Part shown: positions 8,947-17,321 of the stretch, piece by piece
Position numbering within the stretch: position 1 is the first letter of the stretch
Layout: each line of letters starts with the position of its first letter
From: Bradyrhizobium sp. LMTR 3
GTDB lineage: Bacteria; Pseudomonadota; Alphaproteobacteria; Rhizobiales; Xanthobacteraceae
NCBI RefSeq assembly: GCF_001693485.1
Contig: NZ_MAXC01000046.1
Location: 186,001-250,000, forward strand
Direction: 5' to 3'
Length of the DNA stretch: 64,000 nucleotides
Program-made: the position numbers and the translations under genes
The notes under the pieces: generated by a model
Told to the model about the DNA's origin: nothing
Seen by the model: the letters and a program-made list of their open reading frames with translations, nothing else
Databases searched by the model: none

Positions 8947-9576
8947 TTATCGATCGCGTGACGAGGCGGTGGCGACCGCCGGGCGGCTGTCACCGAGCGA
9001 GACCCATACGTTCGGGTCGCTCTGCGACTGACGCTTGACGAAGCGGTAGCCGGTTTCGGTCCAGGCCAGGACGTTTTCGTTCTGGTTGTCGAGAACGAAC
9101 TCGCCCTTGTCGGTCTTCACCGTCAGCACTGCGTGGCCTTCGCCCTTCTTGTCGCGCACCACCGTGATCAGCAGCGCCTCGCGCGGCCATCCGGCGTCGA
9201 TCAACATCTTGCGCTTCAGAAGCACATAGTCCTCGCAGTCACCGTAACCGTCCGTCGGCAACGACCATTTCTCGATCACGCCCCAATGATCCATGTCGGT
9301 GATCGGCTTGATGGCCTCGTTGACCCACTTGTTGACCCGCAGCAGATCCCGCCACGCCGTCTGCGACATCACGATGTCGCGCGGCTGTGAAGCGCCGCCG
9401 CGGCACTCGCCCACGTTTTCGGCGCAGAATTCGACCCAGCCGATCGGCGATCGCGCGGTATCGCCCAGGCTGGCATAGAGCACGTCGCCGGCTTTCGCCG
9501 AGACGCTCATCGAAGCGTTCATCCCTATCAGGACGGCGATGACCGCCAGTCCCTTCCCCTGTCCCCTGAACAACAT
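8947..9576 (-). CDS. Periplasmic transglutaminase-like cysteine protease (BTLCP/LapG-like)
   Basis: This secreted cysteine peptidase belongs to the bacterial transglutaminase-like family (Peptidase_C93), which includes LapG, the protease that releases large adhesins from the cell surface. A signal peptide occupies the first 28 or so residues and ends near AKA. The catalytic triad reads Cys 114 (GYGDCEDYVLLKR), His 148 (GEGHAV) and Asp 163 (VLDNQN). The start at 9576 is preferred because a GGGGG run lies a few bases upstream and it opens straight into the signal peptide. An upstream in-frame start at 9615 would add 13 residues. No LapD-like partner is seen here, so the substrate is unknown. 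The exoprotein at 2-3865 is an obvious candidate, but this is inference. Confidence 0.85.
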   Translation of the reverse strand: MLFRGQGKGLAVIAVLIGMNASMSVSAKAGDVLYASLGDTARSPIGWVEFCAENVGECRGGASQPRDIVMSQTAWRDLLRVNKWVNEAIKPITDMDHWGVIEKWSLPTDGYGDCEDYVLLKRKMLIDAGWPREALLITVVRDKKGEGHAVLTVKTDKGEFVLDNQNENVLAWTETGYRFVKRQSQSDPNVWVSLGDSRPAVATASSRDR

Positions 9577-9906
9577 CGTGGCCCCCGTTTCTTGTTGGGA
9601 CCACGTTTCGCACAAAGGATTTGCGCCGCCGCTAAGTCAGGCAAGTACATTTGACGTGAATACTAGTAAAGCTAGCGGTGAATTCGATCTATACTTGAAT
9701 CGAATTCGAATAAAATTTGAAACAACTGCTATTGATTCAAATTTTACGGATTAACGTCTGTGGCGCTGCAATAGCAGGGGATGCGCGGGCTAAAGCGCCC
9801 CGCGTTAACCGACTTTGGCCGGGGCCGGACAGCCAAAAGGCGGCATCCGGTAACGCGGATACCGCCTTTGGGGCTGAAAAATCAGGGATTTTTGGCGGCT
9901 GGCGCT
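9577..9906. other. Gene-free stretch with an AT-rich island
   Basis: These 330 bases lie between two minus-strand genes. About 9650-9750 is strikingly AT-rich for this genome. It holds TCGAATTCGA and a perfect 10-bp inverted repeat, AAAATTTGAA (9712-9721) and TTCAAATTTT (9736-9745). This is probably the promoter and operator region of the protease gene. The right part holds the terminator of the PilZ gene. Confidence 0.6.
9835..9869 (-). terminator. Intrinsic terminator of the PilZ gene
   Basis: AAGGCGG-ATCCG pairs with CGGAT-CCGCCTT, with single internal mismatches. On the minus strand TTTT follows. It lies about 40 bases past the PilZ stop codon. Confidence 0.75.
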
Positions 9907-10524
9907 TTACCGCGCGGTAACCGCGTCTTCGAGCGTCTCGGCGACTTGCTCGTGGACGAACTCGAGCGCAAAGCCTTCTTCGAGGTTTCGCACCACGCGG
10001 GACTGCACCTTGCCGAGCATGACCAGCGATTTCAGCGGCGGACGGTTCTCCGCGGCGATCGCGGCGCCCGACAGTGACAGGTCGATGATGCGGCAGGTCA
10101 TCTTGCTGCCGTCCTCGAGGGTCAGTAGCGCGATCGGGTTGCGCGGCACGATGCGGTCGTGGCGGCGGTCTTCGGGCAGATTGAGGATATCGCGGTTGGC
10201 GAGCCAGGTGAGCTGGGCGGCGAGCTTGTCGCGCTTGCGCGCGGTGGCGCCGACCGTCATGGCAAAGCCGTTGTCGATAATGCGGGTGATTTTGCCCTCG
10301 ACGCGGCCGATATGGTCGAGATAGGCGATCACGCGATCGCCGACATTGCCGATGCCGGGCGCCAGCAGCGCCAGTCCACCCGGCGACATGTTAATAATCT
10401 GGCAAGGAAATTCGCGACGATCCGGCAGCATGTAGCGGCCGAGCAAGTGAACCTTGACGCGCTGGAAGCGCCGCCGCTCCTCCGCGGACGGCACAGTGGT
10501 AGTTTTCTTTTGCGCAAACGACAT
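9907..10524 (-). CDS. Protein with two PilZ domains (c-di-GMP receptor)
   Basis: This cytoplasmic protein of 205 residues carries two PilZ-like modules. The first has RRRFQR near 17-22 and NMSPGG at 45-50. The second has RRHDR near 120-124 and DLSLSG at 148-153. The RxxxR and (D/N)xSxxG pairs are the residues by which PilZ domains bind cyclic di-GMP. Such proteins usually relay c-di-GMP levels to motility, exopolysaccharide or adhesion targets. The start at ATG 10524 is chosen over the GTG at 10533. The neighbours (adhesin system, LapG-like protease, host-attachment protein) point to surface attachment, but no direct partner can be named. Confidence 0.85.
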   Translation of the reverse strand: MSFAQKKTTTVPSAEERRRFQRVKVHLLGRYMLPDRREFPCQIINMSPGGLALLAPGIGNVGDRVIAYLDHIGRVEGKITRIIDNGFAMTVGATARKRDKLAAQLTWLANRDILNLPEDRRHDRIVPRNPIALLTLEDGSKMTCRIIDLSLSGAAIAAENRPPLKSLVMLGKVQSRVVRNLEEGFALEFVHEQVAETLEDAVTAR

Positions 10525-10683
10525 CTTCGCCACCAGACAGCCGGTCCTTCGGCGTCAGGAAGACCCTAAGGCCGGCAGGGTTAACGATGTGTTAGCGCCG
10601 GTTGCATCAAACGCGGGTCTTCACCATGCATGGGCCATGCCGCCGCCATTCCGTTGCGGCGTTACAACAGGGCCTCCGGCCAT

Positions 10684-11130
10684 TCACGCCAAAAGCTGCT
10701 TCTCGATCTCATAGACCGGCATCTTGACCAGGTCCTTGGCGACCTCCCCGTGAAGCGCCTTCCGAACCGCCGCCGAGTAATCCGACCTTATCATGCCCAG
10801 CGCACGGGGCGAGGCGACCATCGTCAGGGCCGAGGTTTCGCCGGTCGTGACGGCAGCGTCCAACCGGTCCGCCAAAGTCTTCAGGAATGAACGCTCCAGC
10901 TCATCGTGCCAGTCCGTCTGCTCGATCGAGCTTCGCGCGCTGCCGTTCGACTGCTGTATGCGACCGGGAGCGTCGCTTCCTTGCGCATGCGTGGAGAGGT
11001 CCGTCTGCTCGTACACTTCCTTGGCGTGCAGGTTTGGAAACACGCGATCACCGAGATTTTCGAGGATGAGTGCCTTGCGTCCGTCGCAGACAACGATCCA
11101 GTCGCCGGTGCCGATCTTCATCTTGGTCAT
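10684..11130 (-). CDS. Host-attachment family protein
   Basis: This small soluble protein of 148 residues matches the family annotated as required for attachment to host cells (Host_attach). The N-terminal strand has WIVVCDGRKALILENLGD, and the later part has MVASPRALGMIRSDYS with an ending typical of the family. Biochemical function is not established. It lies 36 bases downstream of the DUF3775 gene on the same strand, so the two are likely one operon. No signal peptide is visible, which argues against a direct surface role. Confidence 0.8.
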   Translation of the reverse strand: MTKMKIGTGDWIVVCDGRKALILENLGDRVFPNLHAKEVYEQTDLSTHAQGSDAPGRIQQSNGSARSSIEQTDWHDELERSFLKTLADRLDAAVTTGETSALTMVASPRALGMIRSDYSAAVRKALHGEVAKDLVKMPVYEIEKQLLA

Positions 11131-11166
11131 TTTTAATGCTCCTGGATAATTTGGGGTCGCACAGGG

Positions 11167-11577
11167 TCAGAGCGGCGCTTCGAAGTCCTCAAAGGATTTG
11201 CCGAACTGCGACAGGGCCTCTTCCAGATAATCGGCAAGCATCGGTGTCCCGATCAGGTAACGCGCCGTGCGGCTATTGTGGGCGCGCGAAGCCTCCGAGC
11301 GCAGGTCTCTCCAACTGTCGAGGTCGCCGTCGCCGCGGCCGAGCCACATCAGGGCGACGAGATCGACCTGCTCATCCACATTCAATCCGCGAATGAAGCC
11401 GGAGAGCTCCGAGCGATCGGTTATTCTGCTGTGATCCTCAAAGCCGTGGACGGCGTCGTCGTCGGCAGATGCTGAATTGGCATCGAGCTCGGTCGCCGTA
11501 CTGTCGGATTGACGCGACTTTGCGACGACAAAGAACACTTTTTCCGGTGAGATCGACAGGCTGGGAGCGTTTCGCAT
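11167..11577 (-). CDS. DUF3775 domain protein
   Basis: This 136-residue protein begins LSISPEKVFFVVAKSRQ, typical of the alphaproteobacterial DUF3775 family. An acidic linker (ASADDDAVHGFEDHS) follows. A helical half then contains FIRGLNVDEQVDLVALMWLGRGD and ARYLIGTPMLADYLEEAL. Function is unknown. It is the likely first gene of a two-gene operon with the host-attachment protein, which suggests a shared role in stress or association with surfaces. Confidence 0.8.
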   Translation of the reverse strand: MRNAPSLSISPEKVFFVVAKSRQSDSTATELDANSASADDDAVHGFEDHSRITDRSELSGFIRGLNVDEQVDLVALMWLGRGDGDLDSWRDLRSEASRAHNSRTARYLIGTPMLADYLEEALSQFGKSFEDFEAPL

Positions 11578-11774
11578 TGGGAAATCCTCGGCGCGTTACA
11601 CATAGGTAAGGACGCCGGGCTAGCGGCACTTTGCGCGAGATCAAAAAGACGCGAGAAACCCGGTTGGCTCCGCCGGAGGGCAGTCCGTGTCAGTGCGGGT
11701 CATTAGCTGCTTGATCCAGCGCAAAACGGCAGCGCTGATCCCGGTCGATTGTGCTGTTCTGGGGAGGAGCGCGC

Positions 11775-13283
11775 ATGGCCATCGTAGAACGGATAGGCGA
11801 CACTGTCGTAGGCGACGGCCGCCAGAGTTGGATCAGGACCAACTGGGGATTGCTGCTGGCCGTTGCAGTGCTTGCCGCCATTCTCCTGTTACCGACGCCT
11901 GCGGGTTTGCCGATCGCGGCCCATCGCATGCTCGCCATTCTCGGCTTCGCCGTCATTATCTGGATGACAGAAGCGATCGACTACGCAGTATCGGCGGTCG
12001 TGATCGCCGCACTGATGGCATTCCTGCTCGGGCTGGCGCCGAGCGTGGCCAATCCCAAGGTGCTGATGGGCACGAGCGCAGCGCTTGGTCTTGCGTTCAG
12101 CGGCTTTGCCAACACTGCGCTGGTGCTGGTGGCGGCGGCGCTATTCCTGGCGGCGGCGATGACGGCAACGGGGCTCGACAGGCGCATTGCGCTCACCATC
12201 CTGTCGCGGGTTGGTACCGAAACCAGAAATGTCGTGATCGGAACCATCGTGGTCGGCTTCGTGATCGCGCTGATGGTGCCATCGACCACCGCACGCGTGG
12301 CCTGCCTGGTGCCGATCACGCTTGGCATCATCGCCGCCTTTGGCGTCAACAGGCGCGGCGCCTTTGCCGGCATGCTGATGATCACGACGGTGCAGACCGC
12401 GAGCATCTGGAATGTCGGCATCAAGACCGCGGCCGCGCAAAACATGGTGGCCATTGGATTTATCGAAAAGGCCTTCGGCAGGACGATTACCTGGCTGGAT
12501 TGGCTGATTGCCGCCGGACCGTTTGCCGTCCTGATGTGCATTGCGCTGTATTTCGTGATGACGCGGATGATGCCGGCGGAAGTTGCGCAGGTGCCGGGCG
12601 GCCGCGAGGGCATCCGCAAGTCGCTGTCCGAACTCGGGCCGATGAAACCATCGGAGATCAAGCTGCTGCTGCTTTCGATCACCTTGATCGGGTTTTGGGC
12701 GACCGAAGGCGTGCTGCACAAATTCGATACCAGCACAACGACCGTCACGGCGGTGGCACTGATGTTCCTGCCGGGCCTCGGCATCATGACCTGGAAGGAG
12801 GCGCAGCCGAAGATTCCATGGGGCACGATCGTGCTGTTCGGTATCGGCATCAGCCTCGGCACCGCGCTGCTGCAGACTACCGCGGCGACATGGCTCGCCG
12901 ACGTCGTCGTCAATGCATTCGGTCTGAAGAATGCGACGGCGCTCTTCATTCTCGCGGTGATGAGCTTGTTCCTAGTCGTGATTCATCTTGGCTTCGCCAG
13001 CGCCACTGCGCTGGCCTCGGCGATGATTCCGATCGTCATTGCCGTACTCAAGGGCGTGGCGACGCAGGGCATCAACGTGGTCGGCATGACCATGCTGCTG
13101 CAGTTCGTGGTGAGTTTTGGCTTCATCCTGGTGGTGAACGCGCCGCAGAACATGGTCGCCTATGGCACCGACACCTTCAGCGCGCGCGATTTTGTCCGCA
13201 CCGGTCTGGTGCTGACCGTGATCGCGCTGGCGCTCGTGATGCTGCTTGCTGCGACGTACTGGCGCTGGCTAGGTTACGTATAA
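11775..13283 (+). CDS. SLC13/DASS-family anion symporter
   Basis: This inner-membrane transporter of 502 residues has about a dozen hydrophobic helices. It belongs to the divalent-anion:sodium symporter group, whose members carry dicarboxylates, citrate or sulfate. Features include the early IIWMTEAIDYAVSAVV helix, the long HGVNRRGAF-like cytoplasmic turn, and the C-terminal VVNAPQNMVAYGTDTFSARDF motif, whose Asn-Ala-Pro sits where DASS proteins bind sodium and substrate. ATG 11775 is chosen because GGGGAGGA lies six bases upstream. The substrate cannot be decided. It is followed by an enoyl-CoA hydratase gene on the same strand. Confidence 0.85.
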   Translation: MAIVERIGDTVVGDGRQSWIRTNWGLLLAVAVLAAILLLPTPAGLPIAAHRMLAILGFAVIIWMTEAIDYAVSAVVIAALMAFLLGLAPSVANPKVLMGTSAALGLAFSGFANTALVLVAAALFLAAAMTATGLDRRIALTILSRVGTETRNVVIGTIVVGFVIALMVPSTTARVACLVPITLGIIAAFGVNRRGAFAGMLMITTVQTASIWNVGIKTAAAQNMVAIGFIEKAFGRTITWLDWLIAAGPFAVLMCIALYFVMTRMMPAEVAQVPGGREGIRKSLSELGPMKPSEIKLLLLSITLIGFWATEGVLHKFDTSTTTVTAVALMFLPGLGIMTWKEAQPKIPWGTIVLFGIGISLGTALLQTTAATWLADVVVNAFGLKNATALFILAVMSLFLVVIHLGFASATALASAMIPIVIAVLKGVATQGINVVGMTMLLQFVVSFGFILVVNAPQNMVAYGTDTFSARDFVRTGLVLTVIALALVMLLAATYWRWLGYV

Positions 13284-13419
13284 GGGGGTATGTGCAGCCG
13301 CTTGAGGCGGCGGCAGTTCACTTCTGCACGAGTTGGTTGAGATCCTGCTCGATCGTGTTCAGAAGGGTCTGTCAGGCCCGGCCGGGCCGGCCCCAAAACG
13401 TCAGCAGGCGGAGGAATAG

Positions 13420-14193
13420 ATGCCGGGAGTGAAGCGAGAGCGCGACGGCAAGGTCCGCGTGCTGATACTGGACGAGCCCGACACCCTGAACGCGATGACG
13501 CCCGCTCTCCTGGGGGACCTTGCCACTGCCATTGGTGAAGCCAACGATGATCCGCAGGTGAGGGCGTTGGTGCTGACGGGCGCCGGGCGTGGCTTCTGCT
13601 CGGGCCAGAACCTCAAGGCAGCGCAAATCCTGGGCGACGACATCGCGGCCGGCGTGATGAAATATTACTGGCCGGCGTTCAGCGCGCTGCGCCAATGCCG
13701 CGTGCCGGTCGTGGTCGCGGTCAACGGCGTGGCGGCGGGCGGCGGATTCAGCCTTGCGATGGCGGGCGACATGATTGTTGCCGCACGTTCGGCTCGCTTC
13801 ATTCAGGTGTTCAGCCGTATCGCGCTGGTCCCCGATCTCGGCTCGACCTGGCTGTTGCCGCGCCTCGTCGGCCGGCAACGCGCGCTCGAATTGATGATGA
13901 CCAACGAGCCGCTGTCTGCCGATCTCGCGAAGGAGTGGGGATTGGTCCGCGAAGTATTCGACGATGCGGCGCTTCGTGACGGGGCGCTTGAGTTGGCGCG
14001 CCGGCTCGCCGATGGCCCGACGCGGGCGCTGGTCGCGACGCGCCGCCTGATCGACGAGAGCGAACACGCCACCTATGCCGACCAGTTCCGCCGCGAGATC
14101 GAAACGCAGGCGGAAATTCGTCTGAGTGCGGACGCGGTGGAAGGGCGCAATGCCTTCCTCGAGAAACGTGCGGCGGTGTTTACCGGACGCTGA
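13420..14193 (+). CDS. Enoyl-CoA hydratase/isomerase family protein (PaaG-like)
   Basis: This crotonase-fold enzyme of 257 residues acts on acyl-CoA thioesters in the cytoplasm. The oxyanion-hole regions are GAGRGFCSGQNLK near 54-66 and NGVAAGGGFSLAMAGD near 102-117. The second acidic site reads VPDLGSTWLLPRLVG with Asp at about 139. This pattern matches PaaG-type isomerases of phenylacetate degradation rather than classical hydratases, which carry Glu. No other paa genes are nearby, so the physiological substrate stays open. The gene is convergent with the ABC transporter operon, with only 9 bases between stop codons. Confidence 0.85.
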   Translation: MPGVKRERDGKVRVLILDEPDTLNAMTPALLGDLATAIGEANDDPQVRALVLTGAGRGFCSGQNLKAAQILGDDIAAGVMKYYWPAFSALRQCRVPVVVAVNGVAAGGGFSLAMAGDMIVAARSARFIQVFSRIALVPDLGSTWLLPRLVGRQRALELMMTNEPLSADLAKEWGLVREVFDDAALRDGALELARRLADGPTRALVATRRLIDESEHATYADQFRREIETQAEIRLSADAVEGRNAFLEKRAAVFTGR

Positions 14194-14202
14194 GGCCGAA
14201 AC

Positions 14203-14931
14203 TCAACCGACCTGGCCGACGAACTGCTGCAGTTCCGGGGTTCGCGGGGCGGCGAAGACCTCTTTCGGCACGCCTTCCTCATGCACCTTGCCGTGATGCA
14301 TGAAGACGAGCTTGGTGCCGACGTCGCGGGCGAAGCGCATCTCGTGCGTCACCAGAATGAGCGTCATACCCTCGCGCGCCAATTGCTCGACCACGCGCAG
14401 CACCTCGTTGACCAGTTCGGGATCGAGGGCGGACGTGATCTCATCGCACAGCAACACTTTCGGCCGCATCGCCAGCGATCGCGCGATCGCGACGCGCTGC
14501 TGCTGGCCGCCGGAAAGCTCGCTTGGATAGGCGTCCATCTTTTCCGACAGACCCACCTTCGCCAGCACTTCGGCGGCGGTGGCGCGGGCCTCGGCCTTCG
14601 ACACCTTGTTGACCACGGTGGGCGCCAGCATAACGTTCTCGGCGGCCGTCAGGTGCGGAAACAGGTTGAACTGCTGGAACACCATGCCGACGTGGCGGCG
14701 CAGTTCGCGCAGGTTGGTGTTGGCGCCGGCGACCTCGATGCCATCAGCGACGATGCTGCCGGATTGATAGGTCTCCAGGCCGTTGATGCAACGGAGCAGG
14801 GTGCTCTTGCCGGAGCCGGAGCGCCCGATGATTGCCACCACGTCGCCCTTGGCGATGTCGAGCGAGACGCCTTTCAGCACCTCATTCGGGCCAAAACTCT
14901 TCCTGACGTCACGGATGCTAACGAGCGACAT
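14203..14931 (-). CDS. Polar amino acid ABC transporter ATP-binding protein
   Basis: This is the energising subunit of an amino acid importer (GlnQ/HisP type), 242 residues. Walker A is GRSGSGKST at about 37-45. The Q-loop is VFQQFNLFPHLTAAENV near 84-100. The signature LSGGQQQRVAIAR is at 139-151. Walker B is VLLCDEITSALDPE near 159-173, and the switch His is in LVTHEM. The gene overlaps the end of the preceding permease gene by 14 bases, indicating translational coupling. It closes the four-gene operon that reads binding protein, permease, permease, ATPase. Confidence 0.95.
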   Translation of the reverse strand: MSLVSIRDVRKSFGPNEVLKGVSLDIAKGDVVAIIGRSGSGKSTLLRCINGLETYQSGSIVADGIEVAGANTNLRELRRHVGMVFQQFNLFPHLTAAENVMLAPTVVNKVSKAEARATAAEVLAKVGLSEKMDAYPSELSGGQQQRVAIARSLAMRPKVLLCDEITSALDPELVNEVLRVVEQLAREGMTLILVTHEMRFARDVGTKLVFMHHGKVHEEGVPKEVFAAPRTPELQQFVGQVG

Positions 14932-15568
14932 TGAGGCGGCCTTCGATTTTCTTCGCCCACCAGGACAGCGGGAAACACAGACAGAAATAGATCAGCGCGA
15001 CCAGCGAGTAGACCAGGAACGGCCGGAAGGTCGCGTTGTTGAGCATGGTGCCGGCCTTGGTCAATTCGACGAAGCCGATGATCGAAGCGAGCGCGGTGCC
15101 CTTGATCACCTGCACCGAAAACCCGACCGTCGGCGCCACCGCGATGCGCGAGGCCTGTGGCAGGATGACGTAGCGCATCTGTTCGATGTAGCTGAGGGCG
15201 AGGCTGGAGGAGGCCTCCCATTGGCCCTTCGGGATCGCTTCGACGCAGCCGCGCCAGATCTCGGTCAGGAACGCGCTGGTCCAGAACGTCAGCGCCAGCG
15301 TCGCGGCCATCCACGGCGAAACCTCGACGCCAAACAGCGCGATGCCGAAGAAGAACAGGAACAACTGCATCAATAGCGGCGTACCCTGGAAAAACTCGAT
15401 GTAGATCTTGGTGAACCATTCCAGCGGCGCGATCCGCGAGGTGCGCATGAACAGCAGCACCAGCCCGACGATGCCGCCGCAGAAGAAGGCGATTAGCGAC
15501 AGCACGATGGTCCACTGCGTGGCGATCAAGAGGTTGGAGAGGATGTCCCAGAAGCTGAACTGCAGCAT
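14918..15568 (-). CDS. Polar amino acid ABC transporter permease (second)
   Basis: This inner-membrane permease of 216 residues belongs to the His/Glu/Gln/Arg/opine family. It has several hydrophobic helices and the cytoplasmic EAA-type loop that contacts the ATPase (SLALSYIEQMRYVILPQASRIAVAP near 120-145). The start lies only 3 bases after the first permease stop codon, and the end overlaps the ATPase gene. A heterodimer with the first permease is expected. Confidence 0.93.
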   Translation of the reverse strand: MLQFSFWDILSNLLIATQWTIVLSLIAFFCGGIVGLVLLFMRTSRIAPLEWFTKIYIEFFQGTPLLMQLFLFFFGIALFGVEVSPWMAATLALTFWTSAFLTEIWRGCVEAIPKGQWEASSSLALSYIEQMRYVILPQASRIAVAPTVGFSVQVIKGTALASIIGFVELTKAGTMLNNATFRPFLVYSLVALIYFCLCFPLSWWAKKIEGRLNVAR

Positions 15569-15571
15569 GGT

Positions 15572-16234
15572 TCACCTCGCCTTGAAGATGACGCGGCCGA
15601 GCGCCCGCAAGAGCGAACGCGTCAGCATCGCCAGCAGGAGGTAGCCCAGCGCGACCAACAGGTAGACCTCGAAGTTGCGGAAGTTTCGCGACGCTACATA
15701 GTTCGCGGCATAGGTGAGGTCTTCCGCCGAAATCTGCGACACCACCGCCGAGCCCAGCATCACGATGATGATCTGCGACGACAACGCCGGATAGATTTTT
15801 CGGAACGCCTGGTTCAGCACGATGTGGCGCAGCACCTCCCATTTGCTCATCGCAAGGCTCAGGCCGGCCTCGATATGGCCCTTCGGAACCGCCTCGATGC
15901 CGGCGCGGATGATCTCGGTCGAGTAGGCGCCGAGATTGATCACCATGGCGAGGAAGGCGGCGATGGTCTCGCTGAGTTTCAACCCGAGCGCCGGCAGGCC
16001 GAAGAAGATGAAGAACAACTGCACGATGAACGGCGTGTTGCGGATCAATTCCACGTACACAGCGACGATACGGCCCAGCCAGCCGGGACCGAAGGTGCGC
16101 GCCGCGGCGCCCGCAGTGCCGACCGCGATGCCGACGACTGTCGACACGATCGTCAGCACGATCGTGAAGACCAGCCCATACAGCAGCACGTTCCAGTAGG
16201 GCAGCAGTTCGGCGAATTGCAGTTTGTAGGACAC
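15572..16234 (-). CDS. Polar amino acid ABC transporter permease (first)
   Basis: This 220-residue inner-membrane permease is paralogous to the next gene. Its EAA loop reads SLAMSKWEVLRHIVLNQAFRKIYPA. Early helices include VLLYGLVFTIVLTIVSTVVGIAVG. It pairs with the second permease to form the transmembrane path. It is separated from the binding-protein gene by 75 bases that hold a copy of a dispersed palindromic repeat (16245-16298), which may tune the ratio of binding protein to permease transcript. Confidence 0.93.
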   Translation of the reverse strand: MSYKLQFAELLPYWNVLLYGLVFTIVLTIVSTVVGIAVGTAGAAARTFGPGWLGRIVAVYVELIRNTPFIVQLFFIFFGLPALGLKLSETIAAFLAMVINLGAYSTEIIRAGIEAVPKGHIEAGLSLAMSKWEVLRHIVLNQAFRKIYPALSSQIIIVMLGSAVVSQISAEDLTYAANYVASRNFRNFEVYLLVALGYLLLAMLTRSLLRALGRVIFKAR

Positions 16235-16244
16235 TGCCCAGCCT

Positions 16245-16298
16245 CATAGCGTTTCAAGCGAAGTGGATACCGGTTCGCGTGAAGAAAGCGCGTCAAAA
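16245..16298 (-). repeat. Dispersed palindromic repeat, family A, copy 1
   Basis: The sequence runs from CATAGCGTTTCAAGCG through AAGTGGATACCGGTTCGCG to GAAGAAAGCGCGTCAAAA. It is closely matched at 61141-61198 in the same orientation and more loosely at 19836-19917 in the opposite one. It lies inside the amino acid transporter operon, between the binding protein and the first permease. Confidence 0.75.
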
Positions 16299-16309
16299 CA
16301 AAAGTGCGC

Positions 16310-17089
16310 TTAGAAGCCGGGCGGCAGCGGTGCTTTCAGCCACTTCTCCGACAGTTTTCCGATCTCGCCAGATGCCTTCGCCTTGGTGATGATCTCGTTG
16401 ACCTTGGCGAGCAGCGCCGGCTCGTTCTTGTTGAGCCCGACATAGCAGGGGCTGTCCTTGATCACGAATTTCAGCATCGGCGCGCGGGCAGGGACCTTCT
16501 CGGCGATCGCGGCCGCGACTGTGTTGCCGGTGGCGATCAGATCGACCTGGCCGGACACGAAGGCCGCGATGGTCGCGTTGTTGTCCTCGAAACGCTTGAT
16601 GGTCGCGTCCGGCGGCGCCGAGGCAGTCAGTGCCTGCTCCTCGATCGCGCCGCGGGTGGCGCCGATGGTCTTGCCCTTGAGGTCGGCTGCGCTCGTCACC
16701 GTGATCGCCTTGGTGCCGAACACGCCGGAGAAGAACGGCGCATAGGCGATCGAGAAGTCGATGACCTTTTCGCGCTCCTCGTTCTTGCCGAGGCTGGAAA
16801 TCACCAGGTCGGCCTTGTTGGTCTGCAAATAGGGAATGCGGTTGGCGCTGGTCACCGGAATGATTTCGGTCTTCACCCCAAGTTCCTTGCCGATCAGATT
16901 GGCCATGTCGATGTCGTAGCCCTGCGGCTTCAGATCGAGCCCGGCTGAGCCGAACGGCGCAAAATCCTGCGGCACGGCGATCTTGATCACCTTGGACTTC
17001 ATGATCGAATCGAGGGCGTCGGCATGGGCCTGCGTCGCCACCGCGGCAGTGGCAATTGCGGCGGCAAGCATCAGTCTCTTGAACGGCAT
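16310..17089 (-). CDS. Polar amino acid ABC transporter substrate-binding protein
   Basis: This periplasmic solute-binding protein (SBP_bac_3) has 259 residues and delivers an amino acid to the two permeases. The signal peptide KRLMLAAAIATAAVATQAHA ends near Ala 22. The mature part has the family features IKIAVPQDFAPFGSAG, GYDIDMANLIGKELG, NRIPYLQTNKADLVISSL and GKTIGATRGAIEEQ. ATG 17089 is chosen because it opens directly into the signal peptide and GGAG lies about nine bases upstream. The longer ORF to 17152 lacks support. Ligand specificity is not readable. Confidence 0.92.
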   Translation of the reverse strand: MPFKRLMLAAAIATAAVATQAHADALDSIMKSKVIKIAVPQDFAPFGSAGLDLKPQGYDIDMANLIGKELGVKTEIIPVTSANRIPYLQTNKADLVISSLGKNEEREKVIDFSIAYAPFFSGVFGTKAITVTSAADLKGKTIGATRGAIEEQALTASAPPDATIKRFEDNNATIAAFVSGQVDLIATGNTVAAAIAEKVPARAPMLKFVIKDSPCYVGLNKNEPALLAKVNEIITKAKASGEIGKLSEKWLKAPLPPGF

Positions 17090-17321
17090 ACTAGGGATCT
17101 CCGAGGTTACGGCGAGGACGCGCCTCCGAGATGTTCTCTCGGTGCGTCTCATTCAGCGGATGTGGCCCGGCTCCACGTCGTAGTTCGACCCTGCCTGACG
17201 CCTCGCATTTAGGCAATGCTTGGCCGTGCTTTTTTTGGAGGCTTTTTGTGGGTCGATTTCGAGCATGATCACGCGACCATGCGTTGTGCTGCAGCGTTTC
17301 GACATGCCCGACGGTTCGTGA

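Noticed and set aside
11687..13432. Long plus-strand ORF in another frame of the DASS transporter
   Set aside because: It is arginine- and glycine-rich without membrane helices; the true frame has clear transporter motifs and a ribosome site.
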